NCBI GenBank assembly: GCA_016617855.1
Contig: JAECUM010006797.1
Location: forward strand, 1 to 64,000
Direction of reading: 5' to 3'
Length of the DNA stretch: 64,000 nucleotides
DNA from: Megalonaias nervosa
Taxonomy: Eukaryota; Mollusca; Bivalvia; Unionida; Unionidae
Shown: positions 44,707 to 52,863 of the stretch, piece after piece
Layout: the number at the start of each line of letters is the position of its first letter
Numbering within the stretch: position 1 is the first letter of the stretch
The notes under the pieces: model-generated
Databases searched by the model: none
Told to the model about the DNA's origin: nothing
The model's input: only the letters and a program-made list of their open reading frames with translations
Translations under genes and position numbers: made by a program

Positions 44707-45307
44707 CATAACAACGAACTTCCAGATTGCCACTACCTCATCGTTGGTCTTACAGGGTCTGGTAAAACAAATCTATTATTAAATCTTTTACTCAACAACA
44801 GCTTTAACTACGATAAGGGGGCCCCGAGTGGCCGAGTGGTCTAAAGCGCTCTTCGTTACGGATCACTGCCATCTCACCTCTGTCTGCGTGGGTTCGAGTC
44901 CAAGATTCGGCGAATGTGGATAAGTGAGAAAGCTTGCCAGTAGCTTCTCGTGGGTCGGTGGTTCTTTCCGGGGATTTCCCGGTTTCTTCCTCCACCATTA
45001 ATACTGGCCGCCATGTATAGCCTATCGTGTGCTGAAAAATGGCGTTAAGCCCCACAACAACAACAACAACAACAACAACAACTACGATAAGGTATATATC
45101 TACACAATTAACCCACAACAGGATAAATACGAATTATTGAGCGAATACAATAACAAGCTTCTTGATGAACTTAACGTTGGTTACGACGTGTTTATGATCA
45201 GGCAACCAGTGGAATTAATTCCAGTAAATGAACTTGATTCGTTCGAACATAAAATAGTTGTGTTTGACGATATTCCGCTAAACAACGAGGAAATGAATAA
45301 GATTTAA
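44707..45307 (+). pseudogene. FtsK/HerA-type DNA packaging ATPase, split by a SINE and lacking its C-terminal part
   Basis: Walker A in LIVGLTGSGKTNLLLN (44737-44788) and Walker B in HKIVVFDDIPL (about 45247-45280) mark the genome-packaging ATPase of Polinton-type viruses. The two halves are on the same frame once the SINE at 44819-45079 and one target copy are ignored. No in-frame ATG exists after the TAA at 44704. A stop follows shortly after Walker B (45305-45307), so the arginine-finger region and C-terminal third are missing; the same frame stays open briefly beyond. Confidence 0.8.
44806..45092 (+). mobile_element. SINE family A (44819-45079) with 13-bp target duplication, inside the ATPase
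   Basis: GGCCCCGAGTGGCCGAGTGG head, GGGTTCGAGTC B-box, AAAAATGGCGTTAAGCCCC tail and (CAA)n. AACTACGATAAGG flanks it exactly at 44806-44818 and 45080-45092. The perfect duplication implies a fairly young insertion that postdates integration of the viral element. Confidence 0.95.
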
Positions 45308-45435
45308 AAAAAGTTGACAGAAGATGTGTCAGAGCGAACTAGGGAATTTATCCAAGCAACAAAAAATGATACAAGAAAGTGTTATAAAAAATAATGCCTA
45401 TTGAAGAAATTATAAGATTTTATAAAAGATAAACT

Positions 45436-46018
45436 ATGTCAAAAATAAATGATTCCGAAATTTTTGAGTTTATTGAAAAATATTTGACAAATGAAAATCT
45501 AAACGATCTTAACAACATTAGAAAATGGTTAGAAAATGATTACAATAGACTAAAAAAGATTTAGGTGAAAAAATTAATGATTCTTTAATTGCTGATGATT
45601 TGGTTAAAAAAGCTATTAAAAAAAATAAAAATAAAAATGAAGAAATAATATCTCTGTTAGACAGAATAAGAGACGGAATTATTGCTGAGTCTTTGTTTGA
45701 AACAGCACACCAGTACAGAACTAGAGAAAAAGATTATAGTAAGGGTTGGAATTTTAAGAGATTATTCGATCAGCATGAACGTAATCGAGATAAAAGATTA
45801 CCAGAGGAAACAGAAACCACCAGATCTGGCGTTAACGTTTTCACATCACAGATATAGTTGACAGACTATTGTTACTAATATCATCTAAAGAAGAAGGTAA
45901 TGAAAGCATTGAAATCGACAACGAAATTATTGATATACTAGATCATCTTAGATCGAGCAGATTACTAACATCGTCCGAGTACGAAATTTTATACCTCGAT
46001 TTGATCGAGGCGATTTAA
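45436..46018 (+). pseudogene. Charged coiled-coil protein, Polinton locus C
   Basis: ATG at 45436. Lys/Glu/Asn-rich and helical (SEIFEFIEKYLTNENLNDL; IISLLDRIRDGIIAESLFE; DHLRSSRLLTSSEYEILYL), ending at TAA 46016-46018. Two frame changes, one in an A6 run near 45555-45561 and one in a T4 run near 45838. Between ATPase and penton, the same place as the coiled-coil block of locus B. Probably a structural or scaffold-like protein; no family assigned. Confidence 0.5.
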
Positions 46019-46029
46019 TTTAATCGAGG
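45994..46029. terminator. Twin hairpins around the coiled-coil gene stop
   Basis: CCTCGAT-TTG-ATCGAGG (45994-46010) ends six bases before the TAA. CGATT...AATCG (46011-46026) encloses the stop. The alternative pairing CCTCGATT with AATCGAGG (46022-46029) is also possible. Confidence 0.5.
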
Positions 46030-46041
46030 CGATCTTATATA

Positions 46042-46790
46042 ATGTCAACAACATTGTTACTTGATTCTTCACAAACAACGAGTGACAGCGCAAACTTTTC
46101 TGTTTATTATAATCCGCCAAAAACACTAGATCCAAATAAACAGTATGAAATCGGATTAATTTCTGCCACAGTATGGCATTCTATGGCAAATGTAAAAAAA
46201 ATTTAACGATAACTTTACATTTAATTCTGGAGCAACGACTTCGTCGTCGAAATCAGTTAAAATACCACAGGGAGTGTATAATGTGACCGATATTAATAAA
46301 ACGATAAAAGAACTGATCGGCACCTTTGGTGTTTTGGGTAATTTTGAGCTGGTTCCAAACTATAATACGCTATGAGCTAGAATTACATTAAAAATAATTT
46401 GATAATCGATATTTCACCAGCGACTAGTATTGCGTTGTTGATAGGATTTGCTCACAAACAATACGGATCAACCACAGAACAAAATATAACATATGACGGA
46501 GATCTGCCAGTAAATATAACTGACGTAAATACAATATTGATTAATTGTTTATCGTATCAGGATCTTACTCAGCTAGAGGTAGTCAAGGTCAAACGATCTA
46601 TAGTTTTTCACCAGATGTCCTACCAGGGTCACTAATGCAAATTACTCCTCGACAAATAATATATTATCCAATTACTCTTGAAAATCAAATAACGAATATA
46701 ACAATGCAGCTAACAGATCAATCGGGTAGACAAATAGATCTTAATAACGCAATTGTCACATATTACTTACATCTACGCGCGGCGACATAG
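46042..46790 (+). pseudogene. Penton base/minor capsid protein, Polinton locus C
   Basis: ATG at 46042 in ATAATG context. N-terminal SANFSVYYNPPKTLDPNKQY and YEIGLISATVWHS; C-terminal SGSYSARGSQGQTIYSFSP, PRQIIYYPITLENQITNI and LTDQSGRQIDLNNA. These match the single jelly-roll vertex protein of Polintons, partner of the major capsid protein. Breaks: a frame change after an A8/T3 run (about 46193-46204), a TGA at about 46373, and a frame change near 46555. The ORF ends at TAG 46788-46790. Confidence 0.75.
46235..46247. repeat. 3-nt-loop palindrome inside penton coding
   Basis: ACGAC-TTC-GTCGT lies in frame within penton, adding a Thr/Ser-rich run. It is of the same type as the gene-end hairpins, showing that they also occur inside genes. 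Confidence 0.5.
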
Positions 46791-46801
46791 TCGCTGCGTA
46801 G
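46773..46801. terminator. Long hairpin over the penton stop codon
   Basis: GCGAC-ATA-GTCGC (46782-46794) with the outer stem CTACGC/GCGTAG (46773-46778 with 46796-46801). The TAG stop (46788-46790) spans loop and stem. GC-rich in an AT-rich locus. Confidence 0.55.
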
Positions 46802-46826
46802 GCGAGTCCAGTAAAATTGTACAACC

Positions 46827-46845
46827 TCCTTGATATAATCAAGGA
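46827..46845. terminator. Hairpin between penton and the next gene
   Basis: TCCTTGAT-ATA-ATCAAGGA is an 8-bp perfect stem with a 3-nt loop, ending 7 bases before the next ATG. It could end the upstream transcript or act in the leader of the downstream one. Confidence 0.5.
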
Positions 46846-46852
46846 ATATAAA

Positions 46853-47224
46853 ATGAGACAAAGAAAAAAAGTTTATAGAAGAAAAATCATAGGAGGATTT
46901 TTTGGAAATATATTTACAAAACTAGCTGAAAATGTTCCAGGAATTGCGCGTAAAGTTGCACCAATTGCTCTTGACGCAGGTAAATCTTTTTCAACTGGGG
47001 CTGCATATGCCGCTGGAACTGCGGTGGGACAAAAAATTGCTGAAAAAATTAAAGGCAATCCACTTTCAAACGCAGATATAAAACGAGCAGTATCAGATAT
47101 TGCACCAACAGCAGAAACAGAACGAGCTATGATAGCTACCACAAAAAAATTATTATCACCAAGCGGCGAAGAGGTAATGCGTAAACTTGTAGCGAAAACA
47201 AGAATAACACCTGCTGCATTTTAG
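46853..47224 (+). CDS. Basic, glycine/alanine-rich capsid-associated protein, intact
   Basis: ATG at 46853; 123 residues. Starts MRQRKKVYRRKIIGGFFGNI, then an amphipathic Ala/Gly segment (GKSFSTGAAYAAGTAVGQKI) and a helical C-terminus. A basic N-terminus plus amphipathic helix, between penton and major capsid genes, suits a protein that lines the inner capsid or acts on membranes, by analogy with adenovirus pVI/pVII. The analogy is by position and composition only. Confidence 0.6.
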   Translation: MRQRKKVYRRKIIGGFFGNIFTKLAENVPGIARKVAPIALDAGKSFSTGAAYAAGTAVGQKIAEKIKGNPLSNADIKRAVSDIAPTAETERAMIATTKKLLSPSGEEVMRKLVAKTRITPAAF

Positions 47225-47241
47225 TCGTTGCGACTTCGTCG
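47223..47241. terminator. Overlapping small hairpins at a stop codon
   Basis: AGTCG-TTG-CGACT (47223-47235) begins within the TAG stop at 47222-47224. CGAC-TTC-GTCG (47231-47241) overlaps it. Confidence 0.45.
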
Positions 47242-47269
47242 TTGTGATTTTGTGTGGTAAAATGAAATA

Positions 47270-48684
47270 ATGTCAGTCAAAAATTATCTTGATCTTGCCG
47301 AAGAACATGATACCGACGACATAGTGACAGAATCTGAATACGTTGAATACCTCGACGAGAACTTGAACGAACCAAATAAAGCTGGTGTTAGAACTTTTAA
47401 CACACGTGACGAGGACATGTTTCTGTTACCTCACAAGGCAGTGTTAAAAGTGCGTGGTTAGTTATTAACTGCAATAGGCGGTGATATTGCAGCTGGCGCA
47501 GAAATTGCACTTGTCAATAACGGTTGGAGTTTGTTTAAAAGCGCACGGTATCAATTGGCCAGTCAAACCGTAGAAGATATTTCAATGCATTTCATTTACC
47601 TATAGCGAGTACGGTACTTAATATCGTCTCGTTCAGTGACGATTACTCGAGATCAGTGGCCACAAATATGATATGGTTTAAGGATACCTCATTCGGGATG
47701 GCTGTTTCAAGCGAGTTCCGTACTGGTGCTGCCAATCCTGCTCCAGACAACAATAATCTAATCGCCAATCCAGCTGGTGATGCAGCTGCAATAGGTGATT
47801 CAATAAGATTAGCGGTGGTCACAAGAATAAGACGACAGCAATATAACGATGGATACGCCAAACGAAAAGCATTTGCCACATAATCTCTCCAAATAACAAT
47901 AATGCTTCCGTTAAGCACAGTCTTTGGATTTTGCCGTGATTACAACAAAGTATTTCGTGGACTAAAGCACACGCTTATTCTAGATCGGGCGGATCAAAAC
48001 GATTGTATAATGCACGCTGATGGAGTGGCTGAAGGACAGTTTGCTATTACAAGATTGGTGCTGTGGATGCCACGAGTTGTTCCGTCGGTGGGTAAAACGA
48101 TGGAACTCGAGTCACTATTGACTGCTTACACAAAAGATATATATTTTCAGCAAAACAGAATTTATCAAACAGCTATTCCTAATGCAACTGATTACACATG
48201 GTGTGTTACAACTACGTCAAGCGAACAATTACCTCGACATTTGTTTGTTGTATTTCAGCGACAGGAACGCCGTAATAACCAAGAAATGAACAACTCGGTA
48301 TTTGATAACCCAGATGTCAGACTAATTTTTGTTAGAATAAATTCTAGACAATGTCACGAGCGTGCAATCGAATGCAATTTTGCTGATGATGCCACTATGA
48401 ACATATCTCGGCCGTATATGTATCTTATGGAGGCTATGCAAAAATATCAGGACGCTGACATTGGATTTCAGATATCAGTAGAAGAATTTCGATCATTATA
48501 CCGTATCTTTTATTTTGACGTTTCAAAACATTCCGAACATGCTATCAGATCCACTGCTGATATTGAAGTCACTTGGACGCTTGGTGTGATGCCAGCTGAA
48601 CAATATAACGTGTACGCGCTAGTTGTCAGTGATAGATTTTTGACAATTGATGCGCCCAAGGGAAAAATGACTGTACGAGTATAA
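47270..48684 (+). pseudogene. Major capsid protein (double jelly roll), Polinton locus C
   Basis: ATG at 47270 (ATAATG). Span corresponds to about 471 residues, usual for Polinton capsid proteins. Landmarks: LFKSARYQLASQTVEDI, STVLNIVSFSDDYSRSVATN, LSTVFGFCRDYNKVFRGLKH, and a C-terminal jelly roll ending LTIDAPKGKMTVRV. Breaks: TAG at 47459-47461, a frame change near 47580, TAA at 47881-47883; the last 260 residues are open. Builds the icosahedral shell with penton; adjacent to protease and ATPase as in known Polintons. Confidence 0.85.
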
Positions 48685-48706
48685 TTTGTATGACAAAAAA
48701 TATATA

Positions 48707-49164
48707 ATGAAAACGGAATACACAACAAGAGAAATATACCTAACGCCAGGTCAAATTAAAAAGTTATCAACAGCGACTGCCAAATGTAATTCTATCTCTT
48801 TGATGATATCTCCGGAGACAAAGTCTCCGACGACGGAGTCTTTGCCAAGTCTCCGACGACTCAAAGGACCGCAGTAAAAGTAATGTTAACGCGACAACAA
48901 ATCAATAAACTAGATCGGGGAAAACCGTTTGTGCTGAAATTATCTGCTGCACAAATAACAGCTATGGCGGTTGACGGTGGATTTCTCGGACCAGCATTTT
49001 CTGTGATAGCTAAAACAGTAATACCCAAAATGTTGCCAATACTAGGAACATTAGGGTTGGCAGCCGCGTCTGGGGCAGTATCAGGGCAACAAAAAAGCGG
49101 TCTCCGGAGACGGTATCAAACAAATCTATCGTTGGTGACTTTGTCACCGCAACTTTGGTGTTAG
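48707..49164 (+). pseudogene. Hydrophobic capsid protein with paired LTxxQIxKL modules
   Basis: ATG at 48707 (ATAATG). Module 1 is YLTPGQIKKL then SISLMIS; module 2 is LTRQQINKLDRGKPFVLKLS. Then comes a Gly/Ala-rich hydrophobic stretch (GGFLGPAFSVIA, PILGTLGLAAASGA). This layout is familiar from adintovirus/Maverick proteins that resemble membrane-active adenovirus pVI. The two modules lie in different frames; the switch falls in the hairpin-rich segment 48811-48880. It could be two genes, since 48883 also has an ATG. Confidence 0.6.
48808..48880. repeat. Cluster of GTCTCC/GGAGAC hairpins
   Basis: GGAGAC-AAA-GTCTCC (48814-48828) is a perfect 6-bp stem with a 3-nt loop. It is followed by further CGGAGTC and AGTCTCCG copies. 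TCTCCGGAGA recurs as part of a perfect 12-bp palindrome at 49100-49111 in the same gene. Confidence 0.65.
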
Positions 49165-49169
49165 TGACA
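49134..49169. terminator. Hairpins at the stop of the hydrophobic capsid gene
   Basis: GGTGAC-TTT-GTCACC (49134-49148) has a perfect 6-bp stem. Alternatively TGTCAC (49142-49147) pairs with GTGACA (49164-49169), with the TAG (49162-49164) at the loop edge. Confidence 0.5.
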
Positions 49170-49194
49170 GTTTTATGTAACAATAAAAAATAAA

Positions 49195-49380
49195 ATGCCA
49201 GCTAAAACATCGTCAACAACTAAAAAAAAGAAAACAAGGCGTCCTCGACAACGCAGCCGAACAAAACAAGGAGGAATCATTCCTTTCACTCCAATTTTAG
49301 CGGGGTTAGCAGGCAGTCTAATTCCAAATTTGTTAGGGATAGGACGCGGAATGACATTACCAGGAACCAGACGACGTTGA
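49195..49380 (+). CDS. pX-like basic core peptide, intact
   Basis: ATG at 49195; 61 residues. Lys/Arg-rich N-terminus (KKKKTRRPRQRSRTKQGG), hydrophobic Gly/Leu middle (ILAGLAGSLIPNLLGIGRG) and a final RRR. A basic-hydrophobic-basic layout just before the protease matches the pX/mu-like peptides of adenovirus-related elements, presumed to condense DNA in the core. Its stop overlaps the first codon of the protease frame. Confidence 0.7.
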   Translation: MPAKTSSTTKKKKTRRPRQRSRTKQGGIIPFTPILAGLAGSLIPNLLGIGRGMTLPGTRRR

Positions 49381-49733
49381 CAACGCCTGTCACGTTGAGT
49401 AATTTTGATATAATTGAAAAATTGGATGACGTTGTTGGATTTCTTGGAGTATATTCTAAAGACGAATTAGATAATGTGCCAGCAGGTGGTTCGTGTGTAG
49501 TCAATATACAAGATTTCAATGACGGAACTGGCACTCACTGGGTTGCTATTTACGATAACAATTATTTTGATTCGTTCGGACTTCCTCCGAGCGATCTTAT
49601 AAAAAAATATATTTTTAAAAAATTTAAAAAAATATGTTATTCATCTAATCAACTACAACCAGTTGGAACAACAGCTTGTGGATACTATTGTATAATGTTC
49701 ATAAAACAAATGTCCCAATCCTCTGATTTTTAA
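49377..49733 (+). CDS. Adenain-like cysteine protease, open but without an ATG
   Basis: About 118 residues. Catalytic residues visible: His54 in GTHWVAIY, Asp65 in YFDSFG, oxyanion Gln (92 or 94) and Cys101 in TTACGYYCIMF. This is the Ulp1/adenain clan enzyme that matures capsid proteins. The open frame has TTG at the position overlapping the preceding TGA and no ATG before the catalytic region, suggesting loss of the start codon. The C-terminal tail may be cut short at 49731. Confidence 0.8.
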   Translation: MTTPVTLSNFDIIEKLDDVVGFLGVYSKDELDNVPAGGSCVVNIQDFNDGTGTHWVAIYDNNYFDSFGLPPSDLIKKYIFKKFKKICYSSNQLQPVGTTACGYYCIMFIKQMSQSSDF

Positions 49734-49800
49734 AATTTATTTTACAGTTTGACAAGCAACCTTCTCACGCCAATGATGAAATTGCAAAATCCACAAATAT

Positions 49801-50268
49801 TTGACAGATAAAAATACAAATAAATATATTGACAATTTACAGAAAATTGTTGCTGAATATAATAACACAAAAGATCGAACCACAAGGATGTCGCCGAACG
49901 ACTCAATTAAAAATGCAATATTAGCAAACCAAAACATGTACCGCAGACACAAATTTAAAGTTGGTGATAAAGTTAGAATTTCTCTAACGAAAAAGGTGTT
50001 CGAGAAAGGATTTACTCAAAACTGGAGCGAAGAAGTATTTGTTGTTGATAAAGTACTTTTAACAATACCAGTGACTTATGCGTTAAAAGATTTATCGGGC
50101 GAACCTATAACTGGTAGTTTGTATGAACAAGAACTGCGGAAAACTGAGCAAGATATATTTGTTATCGAAAAAGTTATCAGGAAGCGCGGTAACAAAAGTT
50201 TAGTTAAATGGCGCAGGTATAACGATAATTTTAATAGTTGGGTGCCACCTCCGTCAATCCTGATTTAA
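49801..50268 (+). pseudogene. Retrovirus-like integrase, C-terminal part only (first copy)
   Basis: About 155 residues: end of the catalytic core region, then an SH3-like DNA-binding segment (residues about 48-112, YRRHKFKVGDKVRISLTKK), then a chromodomain (about 118-150, FVIEKVIRKRGNKSLVKWRR and NSWVPP). The zinc finger and DDE core are absent, so it is a truncated gene directly abutting the protease. Integrases with a chromodomain of this kind are typical of Polintons. Ends with TAA inside a hairpin. Confidence 0.8.
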
Positions 50269-50747
50269 TCAGGGAAATAAATATTTGTTCGTACTTCATC
50301 AGCACTGGTTTACATTTGACCGGTCGACATAAGGAAATTAAATGTAATTTTCTTTCATTATCGACTGGCATCAAATTGAATATTTTAACAAAAATAAAAT
50401 CGTATTTTATGCTCCTTTGCTGGCCAGTTATTTTTACACCAAGAAAAGGTTTTATAAGTTGCCAAAATATTTGTTGTTTGGCAACAGTAAAATTAAATTT
50501 ATTATTTTTTTAGCGATATGATATTTAACATTATATCGTCCAGTTGTCGGTCTGCTGTAATTTTGTTTGTCAACAACGTCAACAACTTCATCTTCATCTT
50601 TGTTGTTGTTAAATAAATATCATTTTCACTATAACCAGCAGATTTATCAACATTGCTATATTTTGGTATAAAATTATCGTCAACGACCTTGTCGTCGACG
50701 ATTTTGTCGTCTGCGTATATATCAGCAAGTCGTTTCATCAGATTCAT
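50231..50747 (-). pseudogene. Gene convergent with integrase, copy A
   Basis: ATG at 50745-50747 (MNLMKRLADIYADDKIVDDK), Asp-rich, then KITADRQLDDIMLN. After a frame change near 50500 it continues with FWQLIKPFLGVKITG, FIFVKIFNLMPVDNERKLHL and LCRPVKCKPVLMKYEQ to TAA at 50231-50233. A second copy lies at 52826-53318. No known domain. It ends tail-to-tail with integrase, overlapping by 38 nt. Confidence 0.55.
50259..50273. terminator. Hairpin with the integrase stop codon at its apex
   Basis: CCTGATT-T-AATCAGG, a perfect 7-bp stem with the TAA (50266-50268) at its apex. It also lies in the tail of the convergent minus-strand gene. Confidence 0.55.
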
Positions 50748-50783
50748 ATTATAATATATTTTTTATCTAATTATAATAATAAA

Positions 50784-51033
50784 TGAACAATGAAATAAAA
50801 TATCATCAGAAAGTTAATATATTAAATTACGGAGAACTAGCAGGCAGTTAGAAAATGTTTGTTGGGCTATAGTGCTTATTCTGTTGACGTTATTGTGATG
50901 CAAGGTGACTCTGACAAAATACTTCTAACAGCAGCAGAAAAAATAAACTTGATAATAGTCCGTTTATAGCACTAAAATTTGATAAAGATGATATCCTAAT
51001 GTTTGTCCATAATTGCCTTACTAAACTGAATTA
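50784..51033 (+). pseudogene. Small broken gene between integrase unit and HNH gene
   Basis: ATG at 50784 opens MNNEIKYHQKVNILNYGELA and is interrupted; SVDVIVMQGDSDKILLTAAE and FIALKFDKDDILMFVHNCL follow in other frames, ending at TAA 51031-51033. About 80 residues in total. No family recognised. Its stop overlaps the convergent HNH stop. Confidence 0.35.
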
Positions 51034-51837
51034 AGAAATATATTTGAAAATAAACCTGTCAAAGGTTGATTGTGATGTGGCTGATTTTGTTACCCCATCT
51101 GCTACAAATTTTATTGCAGCTGGATTTATCTTATAATATCTGGCAGCAGCTGAGTTTGAAGGAAATTTTAATTCCTCATCTGTTTTAGTATTCACCGCAA
51201 TGATAGGTCTTTTGGGATTTTTAAAATTATTTCCACCACCTGATCCTCGTCTACTATTTTCTTTTGGCCTGACAAGTTCGAGGTTTTCTAGACAATTGTT
51301 TGTTTTATTTTTATCGATGTGATCGATAACCAAATCATTTGGTATTAGTCCGTTAAATATTTCGTACACAAAAGGATGGCTATAATAACCAACTTTATCT
51401 GTTTGTGTTCCTCTGATATTTATTCTAAGATATCTGCTATTATGCATCACACCAATATCTTTTTCCGTTTTTCTATGTCGAATAATTAGTTTATCAGAGG
51501 CCTCGTACAAATCAAACACAGGGTGAGGCTGAAATTCGTTTTGCAATGCTAAAGTTTCAATATTATCATCCGTAACTACGCTGTTTACTCTGCAGACTCT
51601 CTGTGCATCTGGAATGTCTCCACAAAACAATGTGTAAATAAAATCTTTTCTAAACATTTTAATTCTATCTGTATTATATCCTTTCACACTTATTATCATT
51701 CCAGCTGGTGTTAATTTACCAAAAGGTCGTCCGTATCTGACGTGAATAACCGAACCAAGTGCATTTCCTGCATACAAGTTGTACTTAGGGTGAACGTGAT
51801 ATTCTTCTTGTTCCTCTGCTGTTGTATTTTCTGACAT
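51031..51837 (-). CDS. HNH endonuclease-like protein with duplicated module, intact
   Basis: ATG at 51835-51837 (ATAATG); 268 residues. Module 2 (about 105-188) carries LVIDHIDKNKTNNCLENLEL, the His-Asp...Asn core of the HNH_3 type common in giant viruses and phages. Module 1 (about 16-98) has the same layout but CRVNSVVTDDNIETLAL in place of the core, so it lacks the catalytic His. A C-terminal NUMOD1-like segment (PIIAVNTKTDEELKFPSNSA, AARYYKI) likely binds DNA. Divergent from the polymerase-side gene, 70 bp apart. Could be a homing or debranching nuclease. Confidence 0.85.
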   Translation of the reverse strand: MSENTTAEEQEEYHVHPKYNLYAGNALGSVIHVRYGRPFGKLTPAGMIISVKGYNTDRIKMFRKDFIYTLFCGDIPDAQRVCRVNSVVTDDNIETLALQNEFQPHPVFDLYEASDKLIIRHRKTEKDIGVMHNSRYLRINIRGTQTDKVGYYSHPFVYEIFNGLIPNDLVIDHIDKNKTNNCLENLELVRPKENSRRGSGGGNNFKNPKRPIIAVNTKTDEELKFPSNSAAARYYKINPAAIKFVADGVTKSATSQSTFDRFIFKYIS

Positions 51838-51908
51838 TATTCTGTAAACATTTATATTTCTAATTGAAAAATAAATAAAAAATCAATTAAATATAATAAT
51901 ATTATATA

Positions 51909-52863
51909 ATGTTAAAATTGCGAGATATTGCTAAGAAGAGCCTTATAAAAGCAGAAAAAATTGCTACATCATTTTCGGGTTATCAAAAAAGTTATATATT
52001 TGATAAACAAAATGTTTTAGCAAATTTTAATTCCACAAAATTATTTCATCTTTTACAACCGATTGTGACGCAAGAACTTGCAGTTCACAAAAGTATCAAG
52101 CTAATAGTGCAGTATCATGTAATTTTATCAAAGTTACATACAATTGAAAAAGATGTACTTGATATAATTTTTGAAAATACAAATTTCGACAGCGAAATTG
52201 CCGAGCCATATTTAAGAGCTAAATCACGAAAAATATTAAATGAAACAAATGTTGCCACAGTTGCTAATGAAATACACCAAGAAATTAACAAGAAGCTCGA
52301 GGAATTTACCGCATCAGGATCAGGTTGGAAATTTGAGATGATTACGGAGGTTTTATTTCACACAATGAAATATAACGTACTTCGCGGTAGTTCTTACGTT
52401 GATCTCCCTCAAAATATTAAAAACAAAAAATGTTGTATAAATGTAAAAAACATCGACAACGAGTGTTTTCGTTGGGCAATTTTGTCTGCAAGACATCCTC
52501 AAAATTGTAGATCGTCAAATTTGTACCGGCGGCATAAATTTAAAGTCCGCGATCGAGTTAGAATTTCTCTGACAAAAAAAAAAGTATTTGAGAAAGGATT
52601 TACCCCAAACTGGGCTGAAGAAGTATTTATAGTTGATAAAGTTTTAATGACAATACCCGAAACATATGCACTAAAGGATCTAGCAGGTGAGCCTGTAATT
52701 GGTAGTTTTTAAGAACAAGAACCACACACACAAAAAAACTGAACAAGATGTTTTCGTTATCGAACGAGTAATTAAAAAGCGTGGTAATAAAAGCCTTGTC
52801 AAGTGGCGTGGTTATATCGATACATTTAATAGTTGGGTACCAAACAAACAAATTCTGAAATAA
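51909..52863 (+). CDS. Fusion ORF: polymerase-side N-terminal region joined to integrase C-terminus
   Basis: ATG at 51909 (ATAATG). Residues 1-200 end with the conserved Polinton block GSGWKFEMITEVLFHTM... LRGSSYVDLP...NIDNECFRWAIL, which I associate with the N-terminal region of Maverick-type B-family polymerase proteins. At about residue 200-204 it passes in frame into YRRHKFKVRDRVRISLTK, the integrase SH3-like segment. A stop falls at 52710-52712. The chromodomain (VFVIERVIKKRGNKSLVKWR) continues in another frame to TAA 52861-52863. The polymerase catalytic domain, all structural genes and the integrase core are missing, so a large deletion made this join. Confidence 0.7.
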
